Shown: one piece after another, positions 41,812-54,078 of the stretch
Layout of the letters: the number at the start of each line of letters is the position of its first letter
Numbering within the stretch: position 1 is the stretch's first letter
Assembly (NCBI GenBank): GCA_914767885.1
Contig: CAJZBQ010000035.1
Location: 124,001 to 188,000, forward strand
Reading direction: 5' to 3'
DNA length: 64,000 nucleotides
Source: Blepharisma stoltei
Lineage: Eukaryota > Ciliophora > Heterotrichea > Heterotrichida > Blepharismidae
Position numbers and translations under genes: made by a program
The notes under the pieces: model-generated
What the model saw: only the letters and a program-made list of their open reading frames with translations
Told to the model about the DNA's origin: nothing
Database searches by the model: none

Positions 41812-43770
41812 GGTATGATTTTTATTATATCAAAGCGAATATTTAATGAAAATATGGGTTCTGTATTAGTGAAATAAGGAATTATGCAATTTTCTTCTTA
41901 AAAAAGAAAATTTATCTTATATTTTGTAAAATTTTTGAATATTTATATCATTCTGAAAGTAAAAAATTAATTATTAAAAATGACTCTCACAATAATGCAA
42001 TTATATTTTATAAAATTATGGAATATGAAATATAGGTAAATATATATGAGATAATAATTTTCTAAATGCTATTAAGGAAGTCTAAAGAGTAACTACAAAT
42101 ACAAACTTACAGAGAGAAATCTCGAGGCATATTTTCCTAACATTTTTGTATTTCAAATTTAATTAATTTTTAAATAATTTTGTAAGAAAATTATGGATTT
42201 ACTCTATATTGTAAGCTTCAAATTTGGTATTTAGCAAATTATTTTAATCTGCGTTTCATACTGAAATTACGGAAAATTTAATTTTTAAGGTTTTTGCCGA
42301 TTTTAAGAAATATCCATTGAGTAAGTGCAAAAATTAAAATTCCTTAGAGTATTTCAATTTTTAAGCCTAGTGAAAAATATATTTAATTTCATCGAAATTA
42401 TGAAAACAAATATATATGATATATATTCCATTTTTCTCAAATGGAATTCATTGTGTATTATAATTTTTAAGTAATTATGATTTTTTAAAGCAGAAATATA
42501 TTCTGAAAATCTGCGTTAATTTATAATTTTTAAAATTCTGCTAAATAAATAATTTTAAACAAAATTTTTTATTTATTAAAATTAATGAATACTCGAAATT
42601 AATTCTCTATTAACTTGCGATTCTTGCTTGGATTTTTTAAAATAAAACCAAAATGGAATAAAACAATTTTACAAATTTTAATAGGTTTTTACTATAGATT
42701 TTATAAATAAAATTTGAAAAAGCCGTTTTTTAGGCACTTCGCGCAAAAAGTTGCAGAGAGATGTACATACGGGAGCTTCAAGGAGTGATGATTCTCTTTG
42801 GCCCATATATGTTGAGTCATGAGTGAATGGGTGTTACATCGAGAAGCAATTTTTATGCAGCTTATGAAACTGGAAGCTTATCAGATGATTACTAGTGTTT
42901 GTTGGAATCTTTTAGGAGTTTGTATTTGAATTCAATTTTTTTAAGTTTGGAGTTTTTTTGAGTGAATTTTGATTTTTTATGATAAAGAAAAGGCTGATTA
43001 AAAGCAAGTGAAGTGCGGGTTTACCGCTTTAAAAGATAAAATAAAATAAAAATAAATAAAATTTGCTCTTAAATATTAATTTCTCAAGAATAAACTTATT
43101 TCCCGAATATGTGGCCAAAAAAATTGGTTTAAGGTTGTAAGTATCAAAGTGTAGGAATTCATCACTCAGCTACCTAGAAAAACCTATAATTAATAAGCAA
43201 GATATAGCTTTCTTATTTTTATAAGTCTCTTTCTTTCAAAATTTTAAAAAAAAGACAAGCTTAGTTTACTTTTTGTTAATACCTTTTTTCTCTTATTCAG
43301 TCAAGTATTAATTAATTTTTATTCAATATTAAATGGCATTAGCGGGGTGGGGTTTAAAGGCAATTATTTTTTAATAAATAGCTATTATCATAATTTTAGA
43401 GAATTTTTAAAGTGACATTTATGCACTATTCAAATACACTCTCGAAAAAAGATAGGCTTATATCTTTAAAAGAATGCTAAGAGCTGTAGTGCAGGCTCGA
43501 ATTCATTCCAAATTATTTTTTTGATTTTTTATATGAGCTCAACTTTTTTAATAGAGTGGTATCTATTTTCTCCATCATATTGATAAATTTAGCTCTGAGG
43601 AAGCAATAAAATTACTAAAGCGAGAATACTACACACCTTAGGACACATAATATCTCTTTTTTAACTTTATAAGGATAATTGATTCAAAATTCAATTTTTG
43701 TTGATTCTTAGCTTCCCAAGATTATATCACTTATAAAACAGCTAAAATATTTTTTAGTAATGTTTAATAA
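41812..43770. other. Spacer of the zinc-finger array
   Basis: AT-rich. Carries the recurring CTGCGTTTCAT..GAAATTA motif near 42240 and a decayed array tail near 43490-43570. A richer stretch at 42719-42940 reads as a 70-codon frame with several TGA=Trp codons (KEWWFSLAHICWVMSEWV), possibly a gene fragment. Confidence 0.4.
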
Positions 43771-44274
43771 TTAGATATTATTTTCCGTTTTACACCTCTT
43801 GAGTGCGCTGCAAAAAGAAGGTAAGCACATCAATTGTTGAGAGCTGCTTTGAAGAGGCGGCAATTGAGGTTGATTTGATTCAAATTCTTCCCAGGTTATC
43901 TTTTCAAATTGTTTCATGACTAGATCAGCTGTTTTTAATGAAGCAGTATCTATTACTTCAACGGTTATTTTTTCTCCATCTTTAGTATGAACCCTTTTAT
44001 GTAGAGTTAACTGAGCTGCTTTCGCATAGCATTTTCCACAGTAGTTGCATGCGAATGGCTTGGCTCCATCGTGTATGCTCTTATGATTCTGGTAGTTTTG
44101 CTTGCTTGATAAACTTTTTTGACAAATCTCACATATAAACTTCTTGGTTTTTAAGTGTATGGTTTCTATGTGATGCTTGAGATTAAACTTCGTTGTATAC
44201 GTATTATTACAGCCTTGGTAGTAGCAGCAGTAGAGAGTAGAGTATTCTAAACAATTTTTTGATGTATCTTCCAT
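43771..44274 (-). CDS. C2H2 zinc-finger array gene 3
   Basis: Start ATG 44274 (MEDTSKNCLEYSTLYCC), stop at 43771; 167 residues, no IES. Closest to gene 2: fingers CCYYQGCNNTYTTKFNLKHH, FICEICQKSLSSKQNYQNH, FACNYCGKCYAKAAQLTLH, then WEEFESNQPQLPPLQ and LPSFCSALKRCKTE. The contact residues of finger 3 (AKAAQ) again differ. Tandem duplicate, 2.46 kb from gene 2. Confidence 0.85.
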   Translation of the reverse strand: MEDTSKNCLEYSTLYCCYYQGCNNTYTTKFNLKHHIETIHLKTKKFICEICQKSLSSKQNYQNHKSIHDGAKPFACNYCGKCYAKAAQLTLHKRVHTKDGEKITVEVIDTASLKTADLVMKQFEKITWEEFESNQPQLPPLQSSSQQLMCLPSFCSALKRCKTENNI

Positions 44275-45479
44275 GGTATCAGTTTTTTATTATAAAAAAT
44301 CGAACACATAGCGAAAATATGGTTGTTTATTTGTGAAATATGGAGTTACTCGATCTTCTTAATGCTACAAAGGAATTTATTTAATTATCATTTGAGTTAC
44401 TTGGGCAGTTACTTACTTTTGGAAGGAAAAAATAATTATTAAAAATGAAACTCCCAAAAATGCGTATTGGATTTTATAAGATTATGGCATAGAATTTAGA
44501 TTGATATATAAGAGGTAATAATTGACTTAAAGCTATAAGTAAACTTAAAGAGCAACTATAAATACAGAATTATAGAGAGAAATCTCGTAATGTTTTTTTT
44601 GGACTAAATTATTAATGTATTTCAGCAAAAATTTAATTTTAAAGAGCTCCTTTATGGTTTTATTAGTTAATGATTGATTTACATTATATTGAAAGCTTCA
44701 AGCTCGATATTAAAAAAAATTTTTTCATATGCGTTTCATTTTGAAATTAAGGAAAATTGTATTTTTGTAGGTTTTTTGCTGATTTCAAGCAAAATTCATT
44801 TAGGTAGTATAAAAATTGTAATTTTATAGGCTCATACTATTTGAATTTTTAGCCTAATTAAATATAACATTTAATTTCATTAAATTTAATGAAAACTAAT
44901 ATATTCCCTTTTTTTCTAAATATGGAATGCACTAGGTTTTTACTTTTTTAGGTAAATATGATTTTTTAAAGCAAAAATATAGCAATTAATATGATTTCAG
45001 TAAGACTTTTATTAAAATCTGTGCCAATTTAGAATTTTTTAATTTCTTAAAATTCACTAAAATCTTTTTCTATAAACAAAAAATTTTTCCTTATAAAATT
45101 AAGGAATATTCGAATTTAAAGTTCTACTGATATGTAGTTCTTTTCCTAATGCTTAAAATAAAACGAAAATAAATAAACAATTTTATATGTTTTAAAAGGT
45201 CTAATGATAAATTTTTATCATCTATATCTTCAAAGAAGATTTTTTCAGGGAATCCATATGCGAGAACTAAGCCAAAAAATAGCTTATGCTAGTTATGAGT
45301 CAAATTTTAGGAATCCGCAACCAAAGAAAACTAAAACCTAATGATGAAGATTATTTATAATTCTTCTTCCTTCAGAATCTTTAGAATAGCACTGCTTTTT
45401 ATAAAGCTATGAATTTCAGCAAATAAGTGCGTTTAGCGTTTGCTATACTGCTTACTATTTTTTTTTTCTATTAAGAATC
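44275..45479. other. Spacer of the zinc-finger array
   Basis: AT-rich, with the shared 5' flank near 44285 and the ATGCGTTTCATTTTGAAATT motif near 44720. No intact gene. Confidence 0.45.
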
Positions 45480-45885
45480 TCTTTGCAGCAAGTGCTATGG
45501 AGATGATAAATAGGCTCATCTGATTCGAATTCTTCCCAGATTATTTTTTTAGATTTTTTTGATATAAGCCCAATTTTTTAATAGAGCGGTATCTATTGCC
45601 TCAGCAGCTAAATTTAAACCATTTTTAGTGTGAGTGTGTTTATAGAGAGTTAGCTAGCTGGTTTTTTATCAGATTTTTACAGTTTTGGAAGAATAGTAGA
45701 CTGTCTTCTCCATGCATTAAATATTATTGACAAACAATCCATTGGAATTTCTTGACTTTTATATTTGTGATTTCGATGTGATGCTTGAGATTAAGTTTTA
45801 TTCTAAAAATACAGATACAGTTTGAGTAGTCACAACAATAAAGAGATTGGCTCTATGTGACCTATTATAATATCTTCCATGAATT
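45480..45885 (-). pseudogene. Decayed zinc-finger array copy B
   Basis: From the ATG-like start at 45885 (CATGGAAGATATTATAATAG on the minus strand is just degraded) the order of finger 1, finger 2 and the WEEF-type tail is still traceable, but finger 3 is truncated and stops are frequent. Confidence 0.7.
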
Positions 45886-47208
45886 TATTATAATAAAGCA
45901 AATATATAACGAAAATATGATTGTTTATTACTGAAATATGGTGTAGTGCGATTTCCTTAATGATAGAGAGGATTTATTTAGATATGAATTGCTTGAGCAG
46001 ATATATCATTTGGAAACAAAAAATAATTGCTAAAATTGAAACCAAAAAATTATTAATTAGATTTTATATGATTTGCTGCAGAAGATATTAAATCAATTTA
46101 TGTAGATTCTTAATTGGTCTTATACTATTTAATAACCCCAATAATTTTATATTTGTGGATATTCATATGGAAGAAAATTTGTATAGTTTTTCTTCTTAAG
46201 ATTATTGTGTTAAATAGGCTTACTTATGATTTTATAAGTAAATTATGAATATGCTCAATATTTGAAGCTTAAACTTTGTATTTAAAAAATAATTATAATC
46301 TGCGCTTCAATTTGAAATTAAAGGTAATTGCAATTTTAAAGCTTTCGTTTTTAGGTAAAATTCATCTAGTTTTATAAAAGTTGATATTCTAGAGACCAAA
46401 ACTATTTGAAAATTTAAACTTAACGAAATATAGCATTTTATTTTCATTACATTTAATTAAGGCAAAAAGAAGTTCCCTTTTGTTATCATAAAATTAGATG
46501 GGATTAAGTTTTACTTTTTTGAGATTTTTTAAGAATAATTTCACTGCAAAATTACACTAATTAATATAATGAGTATTTTAAAGATAATTGAAATTTATTA
46601 AAAATTTTCAATAAAAATATAAATTTTACTTATTGAAAATTGATGAAAATTCAAATTGATATCTATTGAATCGCAATCATTATTCGAATGCTAAAATATT
46701 GAAATAATGATTAACAATAGGCGAGTAATTTGAAAACGTTTTAATCAAATGTGCTCATGGTGAAAAGTTTTTTTAAGCGGGTAAAGCATTTCTTTACTAC
46801 TTAACTAAAACCAACCTATCAAGTAAAAAACAAAACAGCTTGGGAAGCTTGAATTCATAGCTAAAACTCAAATCAAACCGCCCTAACCATAAAAATCCAG
46901 AAAATTATAATTAAATAGAATTCACTTTACCAAAATATACTGAAAAAGCTATTCTTATCATTCCCAAGGACAAATCTATTAATAAAATTATATGAAGACC
47001 TTAAAACGATCAAAAAACTAGGTTTAAGACATAAGTCTACATTTTACTTCACATGAAATGAAATCAATAATTAGTAAACAAAATTGTAGCCTTGCCATTA
47101 AATTAATCTCTTTACTTTAATAAATCTTGTAATAAAGTTCAAAAAATAAAACCGCGTAAATTTTATCAAATAAACTTTAAATATCTACCCTTTAAATAAG
47201 CTTAAGGA
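45886..47208. other. Spacer of the zinc-finger array
   Basis: Shares the 5' flank near 45890 and the CTGCGCTTCAATTTGAAATT motif near 46300. No gene recognised. Confidence 0.45.
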
Positions 47209-47709
47209 TTAAAAGCTATACCATTTTTTAGCCTTCTTGAGAACACTCTCGAAAGAAGGCAGGCTTACGTCTTGATCAAAATTGCTTCTAAGAGCCGGTA
47301 ATTGAGGCTGATTTACATTAAATTCTTCCCAATTTATTTCGGGAGCATTTATTACGAGGCGAGCTGGTTGGAGCGGGGCAGTGTCAATTGCATTAACGGC
47401 TATATTATTCATTCCATCTTTGCTGTGAATCCGTTGATGGATTATAGCTTGAGATGCTTGTCTATACGATTTCCCACAATGATTACATGAAAAAGGTTTG
47501 ATTCCATCATGGATTTTCATATGCTCTCTTAGGTTCTGCTTCGTTGATAATATTTTTTTGCAAGTTTCACACTTAAATTTCTTTACTTTTAAATGCTTGG
47601 TCTCTATATGATGCTTTAGATTGAACTTCGTTGAGTATGAATTGTAGCAGTTTAGATAATAACAGCAGTAGAGAGTAGTTGACTCTAAGCATTCTTTGGA
47701 TATATCCAT
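47209..47709 (-). CDS. C2H2 zinc-finger array gene 4
   Basis: The start is taken at ATG 47709 (MDISKECLESTTLYCC), aligned with the other copies; a longer in-frame start at 47739 is less likely. Stop at 47209; 166 residues, no IES. Fingers: CCYYLNCYNSYSTKFNLKHH, FKCETCKKILSTKQNLREH, FSCNHCGKSYRQASQAIIH, then KDGMNNIAVNAIDTA, WEEFNVNQPQLPALR and LPSFESVLKKAKK. Closest to gene 1. Confidence 0.85.
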   Translation of the reverse strand: MDISKECLESTTLYCCYYLNCYNSYSTKFNLKHHIETKHLKVKKFKCETCKKILSTKQNLREHMKIHDGIKPFSCNHCGKSYRQASQAIIHQRIHSKDGMNNIAVNAIDTAPLQPARLVINAPEINWEEFNVNQPQLPALRSNFDQDVSLPSFESVLKKAKKWYSF

Positions 47710-49260
47710 TGTTTGATTATAATAAAACGAATATATCATTAATATTATGGTATTTTGTTACTGCAATATGGAGATTGATGAATTTTCGTAATTTTAAAGA
47801 AAATTTTTTTAAACAGGATTTGAATTTCTTTTGAAGATATCTCATTTATAGATAAAAAATTTGATTTATTAAAAATGAAACTCATTAAAAAACAATTTGT
47901 TTTTTTTAAATTAAACAAAAATTTTAGAGAGTAACTCCTCAAAGTCTATTGCATTTCGATAAAAATTAATTTTGAAATGAGTTTAGTCCTTAATTCACTA
48001 GTAGGATTTCAAGAAATTTGGCAAATAAAAAAGAATTTTATATCTATGATGGAATGCTGCTATTTGATGCAATATGCAGAATGAGATTATAAAAATCAAA
48101 ATTTTTGCATCTAAGACTATCTGAAAATGTAAAAAATCGTGTGAAATGTACATTTCTAAAAATTTAAAATTTCCTAAATTTAAAAAGGTTGTTTTAACTT
48201 TTGTAAATGAGCTAAGACTTTTCAATGAGAGTGATATGGATTAATGCATTAAAAACGCTTTTTGGTTTATTAAAAGTCGAAAAAATAATGTTTTCTTGCC
48301 AACGCAATATATCTAAATTTTATAAAACTCAATCAATATCTTCACATTTGATGCGCTTTAATTGCAATGAATTTATAAAAAACCAAAAATTTAAAAGATA
48401 ATAATAAAAGACATAAGATTTGCTAAAGAAATATTGAATCAATTGGAAAAGTTGATAATTAGTATAAACAATGATAAGAAATCAAAAAAAAATAGTTTTA
48501 AGTAGAAATAGAGAAGATCCAATATATTTTTCTTCTTGATTATTAAATTTAGCCAAAATATAATTTAAGAGAGCTGATTTTTGTTTACCTATGAAAACTA
48601 TAGATTTGCTATATTTTAATCTGCGTTTCATTTTGTAAAAAGGGTTTTTTTCTTAAGATCATCTTTCAACTTTTGGTAATATTTATTGAAATTATAGTAA
48701 GATTGATAATCTAATGGTCAAATTCAAGCTTAATAACTATCAAATTACTAAAAAAAGCTGATATTATTTTAAGGATAATTGCCAATTTTGGAAAATTCAT
48801 CAAATTTGAAATGAGGCTTTATTGATTTGCGATTATTATCAAAATAATAAAATATAAAGATAATAAATAAAAAAAATTAATGAGTTGGTTTGATCTTCTT
48901 TTTAGCAAGTGTGTTCCTTTTAAATTTTTTTAAGGTGAATAGGAATATTTTATTTTCTTTTCTATTTGCCTAGAACGCTTCAAAGGCACAAGTAAAGAAC
49001 TCTGGAAAATTAGGGAATAAGGAATCAAAACAGGAAAATTACAATTAACGAGAGAAATGCTGCATAACAGCGATAAAATAATTTACTAATCTAATATTAT
49101 TAGAGCTTACACAAAAAATAAAATCTTAAAAATTAAAATTTACTGTAGACTAAATTACCCTTTAAATCAAGCTTTAGAATGAGAGATAATTGAATTTCTG
49201 AGAACACTCTCAAAAGAAGGTCAAATAAAAAATAATTTTTTTAACATTAATAGTTATTGA
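47710..49260. other. End of the zinc-finger array
   Basis: AT-rich, with the conserved 5' flank near 47715, the CTGCGTTTCATTTTG motif near 48620 and a last tail remnant near 49190-49220 (bases for an LRTLSKEGQ-like end). No intact gene. Confidence 0.45.
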
Positions 49261-51594
49261 TTATAGCTTCCTTAATCCTATAAATCCCTCTCCTTTAGAA
49301 TCTCCAGAATAAGACAAACTTAGCCTGCTTTTTCTAGGTAATGATAAAAATTCAACAAAAGAGAATCCTACACATTTATTATACTCCTTAACAACTCCTT
49401 TTCCATTCGTAGAAGTAATAATTGGCTCTCCATTCAATATTAGCTGAATATTTGCTTGCTCTTCTGAATATACACCTACTGTGAACTCATAAACCCCAGA
49501 ATCCTCAACTCCAATATAAATCCTTTCTTCCTCCCACAAAAATAGCTGAGGATTCGTATTTATGCTTTGTACCTCCCAAGGGATAAAATGAGTTTTTTTG
49601 AGTTTCCCAGACTTTCACAGCCACCTGCCAAGACAAATTTCTGAGCAAAGGGTATTTATAATGATATTTTGGTCTTCTATAAAGTTCGAAAAATCTTCAG
49701 AAGGCAATTTTGTATCAATTTCATTATGAATTGACAATAAAGTTTCATTGATATTATCGATACTTGGCTTAGAGTCAATAAGTTTGCATATCTCTATAGG
49801 AGCTTTTTGTGAAATTTGATCATTTAATAGCTTAATTTGGTCTTTTAATTCGTCAAAAAGAGTACTATCATTAATATTCTTAATTTCTTGTCTTAATTCA
49901 TCAATTTGTTTAGCTAGCACATCAAAGTCTTTATACCTTACCCTTTCGCTCAGCATTTGTTCAAAATCTTTTTCTTCATAACTTCTTCTAATTAAATTTC
50001 TAGCCTTTTCAAGGGTTTCATTTTGCAAAGAGCCATATTTAATTTTTATGTCCTCTTTCAGATCTTGTATAATCCCTATTAATTGTTTATTTTTTCCTTG
50101 CAGAATTCCTTCAACTTCGTTTATGTCAGCTTTGTGGTCTAGATATTTTATAATATTTTGACTAAATTCATCAAATTCTTTTCGGTCTATTTTCATTTCT
50201 AGAATATCCCTGAATTTCATTAATTTTTCGACTGTGTCTCTTATATCAGCATTTATATCATTTTTATTTCTTTCCCAGTTCCTAAAGGATTCCCAATTTT
50301 TTTCGTGGAATTTTTTCATATTTTGTATTTCCCCTCTTAAAAATTCTAGCTCTTCTTGAAATATTTTTTCATTTTTATCATCTTCTTGTGTTTTTTGCAT
50401 TATAAAATCTTTTATATGTGCCCGATCTAGGTTGTTTTCGCTTCGAAATGAATTTATCATCTCTATTGTTTCGTTTCTTAAGTCTTGCAATGTTAATTCT
50501 ACTTTTTTGGAGTCAGCTTTTGTGCTGAGCTCTGATTTAACTAGCTCCAAAGATGGAGCATTTGGGAGGGTGCTTATTCTGACTTTTTGGATTTCTGTGG
50601 TTAGTTCTGCAATGTATCTGTCTACGTTTTCTATATGTTTAGAAAATTGGAGATCTAAGCTTGATGTGGATGCTTTGGTGAATTCTGCCAGCATGTCTTT
50701 GCATTGGTTTTCAATACGCTTTTTGAAGGTTAGCTCATTTTTTTCGATTTTTGATATTTTTTCGCTAAGTTGTTCAAATCATGTGGAGTCTGCTTTACTT
50801 TCTATTGCTGTTAATAATGTTTTTATATCGGCTGAGTCAGCTTTTTTTTGTAAATCTGATTTTTCAGCTTTTTTCTTGAGTGCTTTATTTAGGATTTCTT
50901 CAGTGTTTTTACTAATGGTTTCTTCAATTCTTTTGGTTTCATCATTTATTATATCCTCAACTTGTTTAATTTCTTCTTTAATATCTCCAGCTAATTTTTG
51001 GAAATCTTGCATATGGACTACTTCATTAAAAATTGTCTGAATCTCCTCCGTCACAATTTTTTCTACCTCATTTTTTTCTAGTTTTGCTTTGACTTCATCA
51101 GATAAATTCTGAAAATCTTGCATTTGTGGTACTTCCAATAACGCAGTTTGGATTTCTTTATAAACTAAGTTCACTTGTTCATAAACTCTATCAATTTCTG
51201 TCTTTAATTCTCTGCTATTAGCTTTTCCTTCAATCATTGACTTGACGTCTTCATAACTTGCTTTATTCATTAGCAGTTTTTGTACTTCACTTAGGCTAAC
51301 TTTTTCGTCAATTAATGTGATTCTTCCTTCAAAAATGCTTTGGACGTGGGAAAATTTAGATGATAGCTCTGAAATGCTTGCTTTTTCAGCTAACTCAGCT
51401 GAAAGCTCATGCCTGGTCACTCTGTTTGATAACTGAAGCTCTAGGTCATGGATAGCTTTGGATTGTAGGTTAAGAAAATCTGCTATAGCTTTGAATTCGC
51501 TGATAATAATTGGCTGGATGTTGTGTCAAGAATCTTTGTCAGCTAGAATTTGCTCAATTACGTACATGTCAGGGTTTTGAGTAGAAAAAGACAT
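49261..51594 (-). CDS. Long coiled-coil protein with C-terminal C1q/TNF-like domain
   Basis: Start ATG 51594 (MSFSTQNPDMYVIEQIL), stop at 49261; 777 residues through three TGA Trp codons, no IES. Residues about 60-640 are almost continuous Glu/Lys/Ile/Leu heptads with repeated 'KAxxSELxxK' and 'MQDFQKLA' units, a long parallel coiled coil. The last 110 residues (EERIYIGVEDSGVYEFTVGV .. GFSFVEFLSLPRKSRLSLSY .. GFIGLRKL) have the strand order of a C1q/TNF jelly roll, as in other ciliate and animal coiled-coil proteins. No signal peptide, so a cytoskeletal or ciliary scaffold is more likely than a secreted role; that is inference. Confidence 0.7.
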
Positions 51595-51739
51595 AAGCCG
51601 GGATTTAATATACTTTTTTAAATATAATTATTGATTGAAATAAATATTATAATGTATTTTAAACCTAAATAGAATAATTTTTATTTGATATAAATTAATT
51701 TATTTATTTATAATTAAAAATTAAAATAGAAACAATTAA

Positions 51740-53015
51740 ATGTCTCATTCAAGTACAAAAGCTGAATTCAATATCTATGAAATGAACTATTTTAACGAAT
51801 TACAGAAAAAAGCTAAGACAATTCGTGACGAAATTTACAGCATGAGCCAAGCAGATAATGTAGTTTTTATTATTTATCCCCACCTTTAAATTGGAATAAA
51901 ACATCGGTGGAATTCCATTTAATTTGAACCAATTTTTTTTATAATAGGAAAATTGGTGTTTGCCGACTCTCAAAATATATATATAATTTTTTTTAAAATA
52001 AATCCCTTTAAATTAGAACAGGATTTTTTGTTTCAAATTAAAGGGGGGAGCTAGTAGAAGTTTTTAGGGATGATTCATAAAGACATGATCCAAGCTAGTG
52101 AAAATGTAAATTACCTTAAAGAAGAGCTAATGAAATATAAGGTACAAAATACAGAGCTTTCTAATAAATATCAAGAGATGGCTAATAAATATAAGCGATC
52201 TCTCCATGAAGAAGTTAAAAAAAGAAAAGAAATTGAAATCGAATTTGCCAATTTCAAAAATATAATTTTTATGAATAATTGTATATCAACTATGACATTT
52301 TTACAATCCAGTTTTTAATATATTTACTTTATTTTCCCATTATTAAAAATGATCACAATCAATCCAATTCAGTATAATAAATATTTTTTAATTTTAGCAA
52401 ATAATTTATTAATTTTAAAAAATGCAAATTTAAAGCAAAAAGGATAGAGTTTATGATGAAAAGAAAAATTATACTTGCAATGATTATTCTGGATACTTAA
52501 AAATTGAATCTGATTATATCGCCAACCCAGATTTTTCATTAATTCACGATAGAAGTTTGAAAGAATTAATATTTAAAGTAGACGAGCTTATTAAATCTTC
52601 CAAAAATGCTGACTCTCTAAAATGTATAAAATCATTAATCAAGAACAGCCAGCTAGATAAAGCTTGTTTATCTTTGATTAATTACTGCGAATCCTTGACA
52701 AAAAATAAGCAAAAACCCCAAAATAACAAAATTCAGAGTAAACTGGACAATATGGTAACAATAAAGCCAAAAAAAGATTTATCATTGACTTGTCTTGAAA
52801 ATAAAACAAAAATTGATATCAACAGAGATGCGAAATCTGCATGACCATCCCCTGCCAAAGACGAATTCGTAGGCCAAGGCTCATATGATGACCGTGTATT
52901 ATTTGCGAGCCCTGACCCATTTTTAATGGTTCCTACATCTGAGGCATTAAAAATTCCGAAATCTATATGCAATTTCCCTTGGATATCCTATTATTTAAAG
53001 CTAAAATTTGTATAG
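51740..53015 (+). CDS. Unknown coiled-coil protein with two IESs
   Basis: ATG 51740 (MSHSSTKAEFNIYEMNYF), stop TAG 53013-53015; 295 residues after removing 51861-52064 and 52261-52444. The first half is a coiled coil (NELQKKAKTIRDEIYSM; NVNYLKEELMKYKVQNTELS; KRSLHEEVKKRKEIEIEF). The second half has a helical repeat (LKELIFKVDELIKSSKNADS) and a polar tail with a TGA Trp. The order resembles kinetochore or basal-body coiled-coil proteins, but I cannot name it. Confidence 0.6.
51861..52064. mobile_element. Family D MITE-like IES, 204 bp
   Basis: TA 51861-51862 joined to TA 52065-52066 restores ..QADNV-GMIHKDMIQ.. in frame. Ends carry the imperfect inverted repeat (A/G)CTCCCC(A/C)CCTTTAA followed by TTTGAA(A/C). 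A fragment of the same end occurs near 31411. Confidence 0.75.
52261..52444. other. IES, 184 bp, in 51740 gene
   Basis: TA 52261-52262 joined to TA 52445-52446 gives ..EFANFKN-RVYDEKKNY.. in frame. AT-rich, no clear inverted repeat. Confidence 0.65.
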
Positions 53016-53083
53016 ATTAATTTAAATAAAAATATATATCAAGAGAAAACCAAATTAAACGAGTAGGTAAGCAACATTTATAA

Positions 53084-53844
53084 TTATTTTTTACTTCTAA
53101 CTGACTCTTGAGGCATTTTTCTTTGTGGTTCAGGAGATCTAGAGCTTTCATCTGTTTTCCTCACTGTTCCTTTTTTCGGTTCTTCAGGCTGGACACGCTT
53201 AATTTCTTCTTTAATTTTCCCTTTTTTCTCATCCTCAATAGGATTTTTCTGTTTTTTATTGTCTTCACGCCTTTCAGGGGATCTATTTTTAGAGTCTTCA
53301 TAGCTTCTTTCAGGCGATCTGTTTTTAGCTTTTTTCTCATCTTCTGGAGGCGGTTTTAGCTTTTTTTCGTCTTCAAATCCTTTTCTTTTGGTAGGATCTG
53401 AAGGTTTCTTTTTTTCTTCTTCTTTTGGCTCTTCGCCTTTGACTTTTTTCTCGGGGGTTGATTCTTGTTTGGCTTTTAAGGCTAATTGACGCTGTTTTGC
53501 TTTTCATTTCTTTTCAAATTTTAGCATCATAAGGGCTGAAAATTCATACAGGTCTCCAGTTGGCAAGCCATGCTCACATAAACTTGTGAGAAGATCTAAT
53601 TAACAATTACACTCATATGCTTGGACAAGACCATTTTTTTCTAACTCCCACGAGCAAACTTTTCTAAAATATTTTCCTGGGAATTTAATTACGAATTAAA
53701 TGCTTTTAATTTTTTTAGCCTTTAAAAATTGATTTTAAGATAATAAGAGACATAATTTTTTTTTTTAAAACAGCAATAAAAGAGTGCTTTTTATTAATAA
53801 GTGAGTAAGAAATTTATAGCTTTGTTTGCAGGCTTATCTTCCAT
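53084..53844 (-). CDS. Lys/Glu-rich protein with conserved N-terminal helical domain
   Basis: Start ATG 53844 (MEDKPANKAINFLEKNGL), stop at 53084; 193 residues after removing a 164-bp IES (53642-53805) and a 15-nt intron (53596-53610). Residues 1-60 (VQAYEYLLTSLCEHGLPTGD, then LYEFSALMMLKFEKKW) form a compact helical domain. The rest is a charged tail of KKxK, EEPK and RSPER repeats, the latter resembling phosphorylated SR/SPER motifs of nuclear proteins. Standard-code prediction on the plus strand gives a false Phe-rich ORF here. Function unknown. Confidence 0.65.
53596..53610 (-). other. 15-nt spliceosomal intron
   Basis: Minus strand GTAATTGTTAATTAG: GT..AG ends, internal TTAAT branch-like site, exactly the 15-nt size of heterotrich introns. 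Removal joins ..QAYE to YLLTSLC in frame. Confidence 0.85.
53642..53805. mobile_element. Short family A-derived IES, 164 bp
   Basis: Left end TAACTCCCACGAGCAAAC is the family A head; right end GTGAG then TA is its reduced partner. TA 53642-53643 joined to TA 53806-53807 restores ..KAINFL-EKNGLVQAY.. and links the start codon to the gene. Confidence 0.75.
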
Positions 53845-54078
53845 TTTATAACTGTTTTAAAAACTTGCAGTGATTAATAATAAAATTTTTATGAGATTCC
53901 AATATAGAAAAATAATAAATTTAATAGCCTTAGATTAAAATTTAATTAATTTCCTAGATTTATTAAACCTTTTATATTTTATCTTTCTTTGCTTACAATA
54001 TAATTTTACTATAATAAATTACTTTTATCTAATCAATTTGCTGAATTTCTTTAGAATTCTTATTCCATAATATATAAA

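Noticed and set aside
50432-51040. 202-codon plus-strand ORF with membrane-like composition
   Set aside because: Antisense of the coiled-coil gene 51594-49261; Ser/Phe/Leu richness is the complement of Lys/Glu heptads.
53108-53359. Phe/Arg-rich plus-strand ORF
   Set aside because: It is the complement of the Lys/Glu-rich coding tail of the minus-strand gene 53844-53084.
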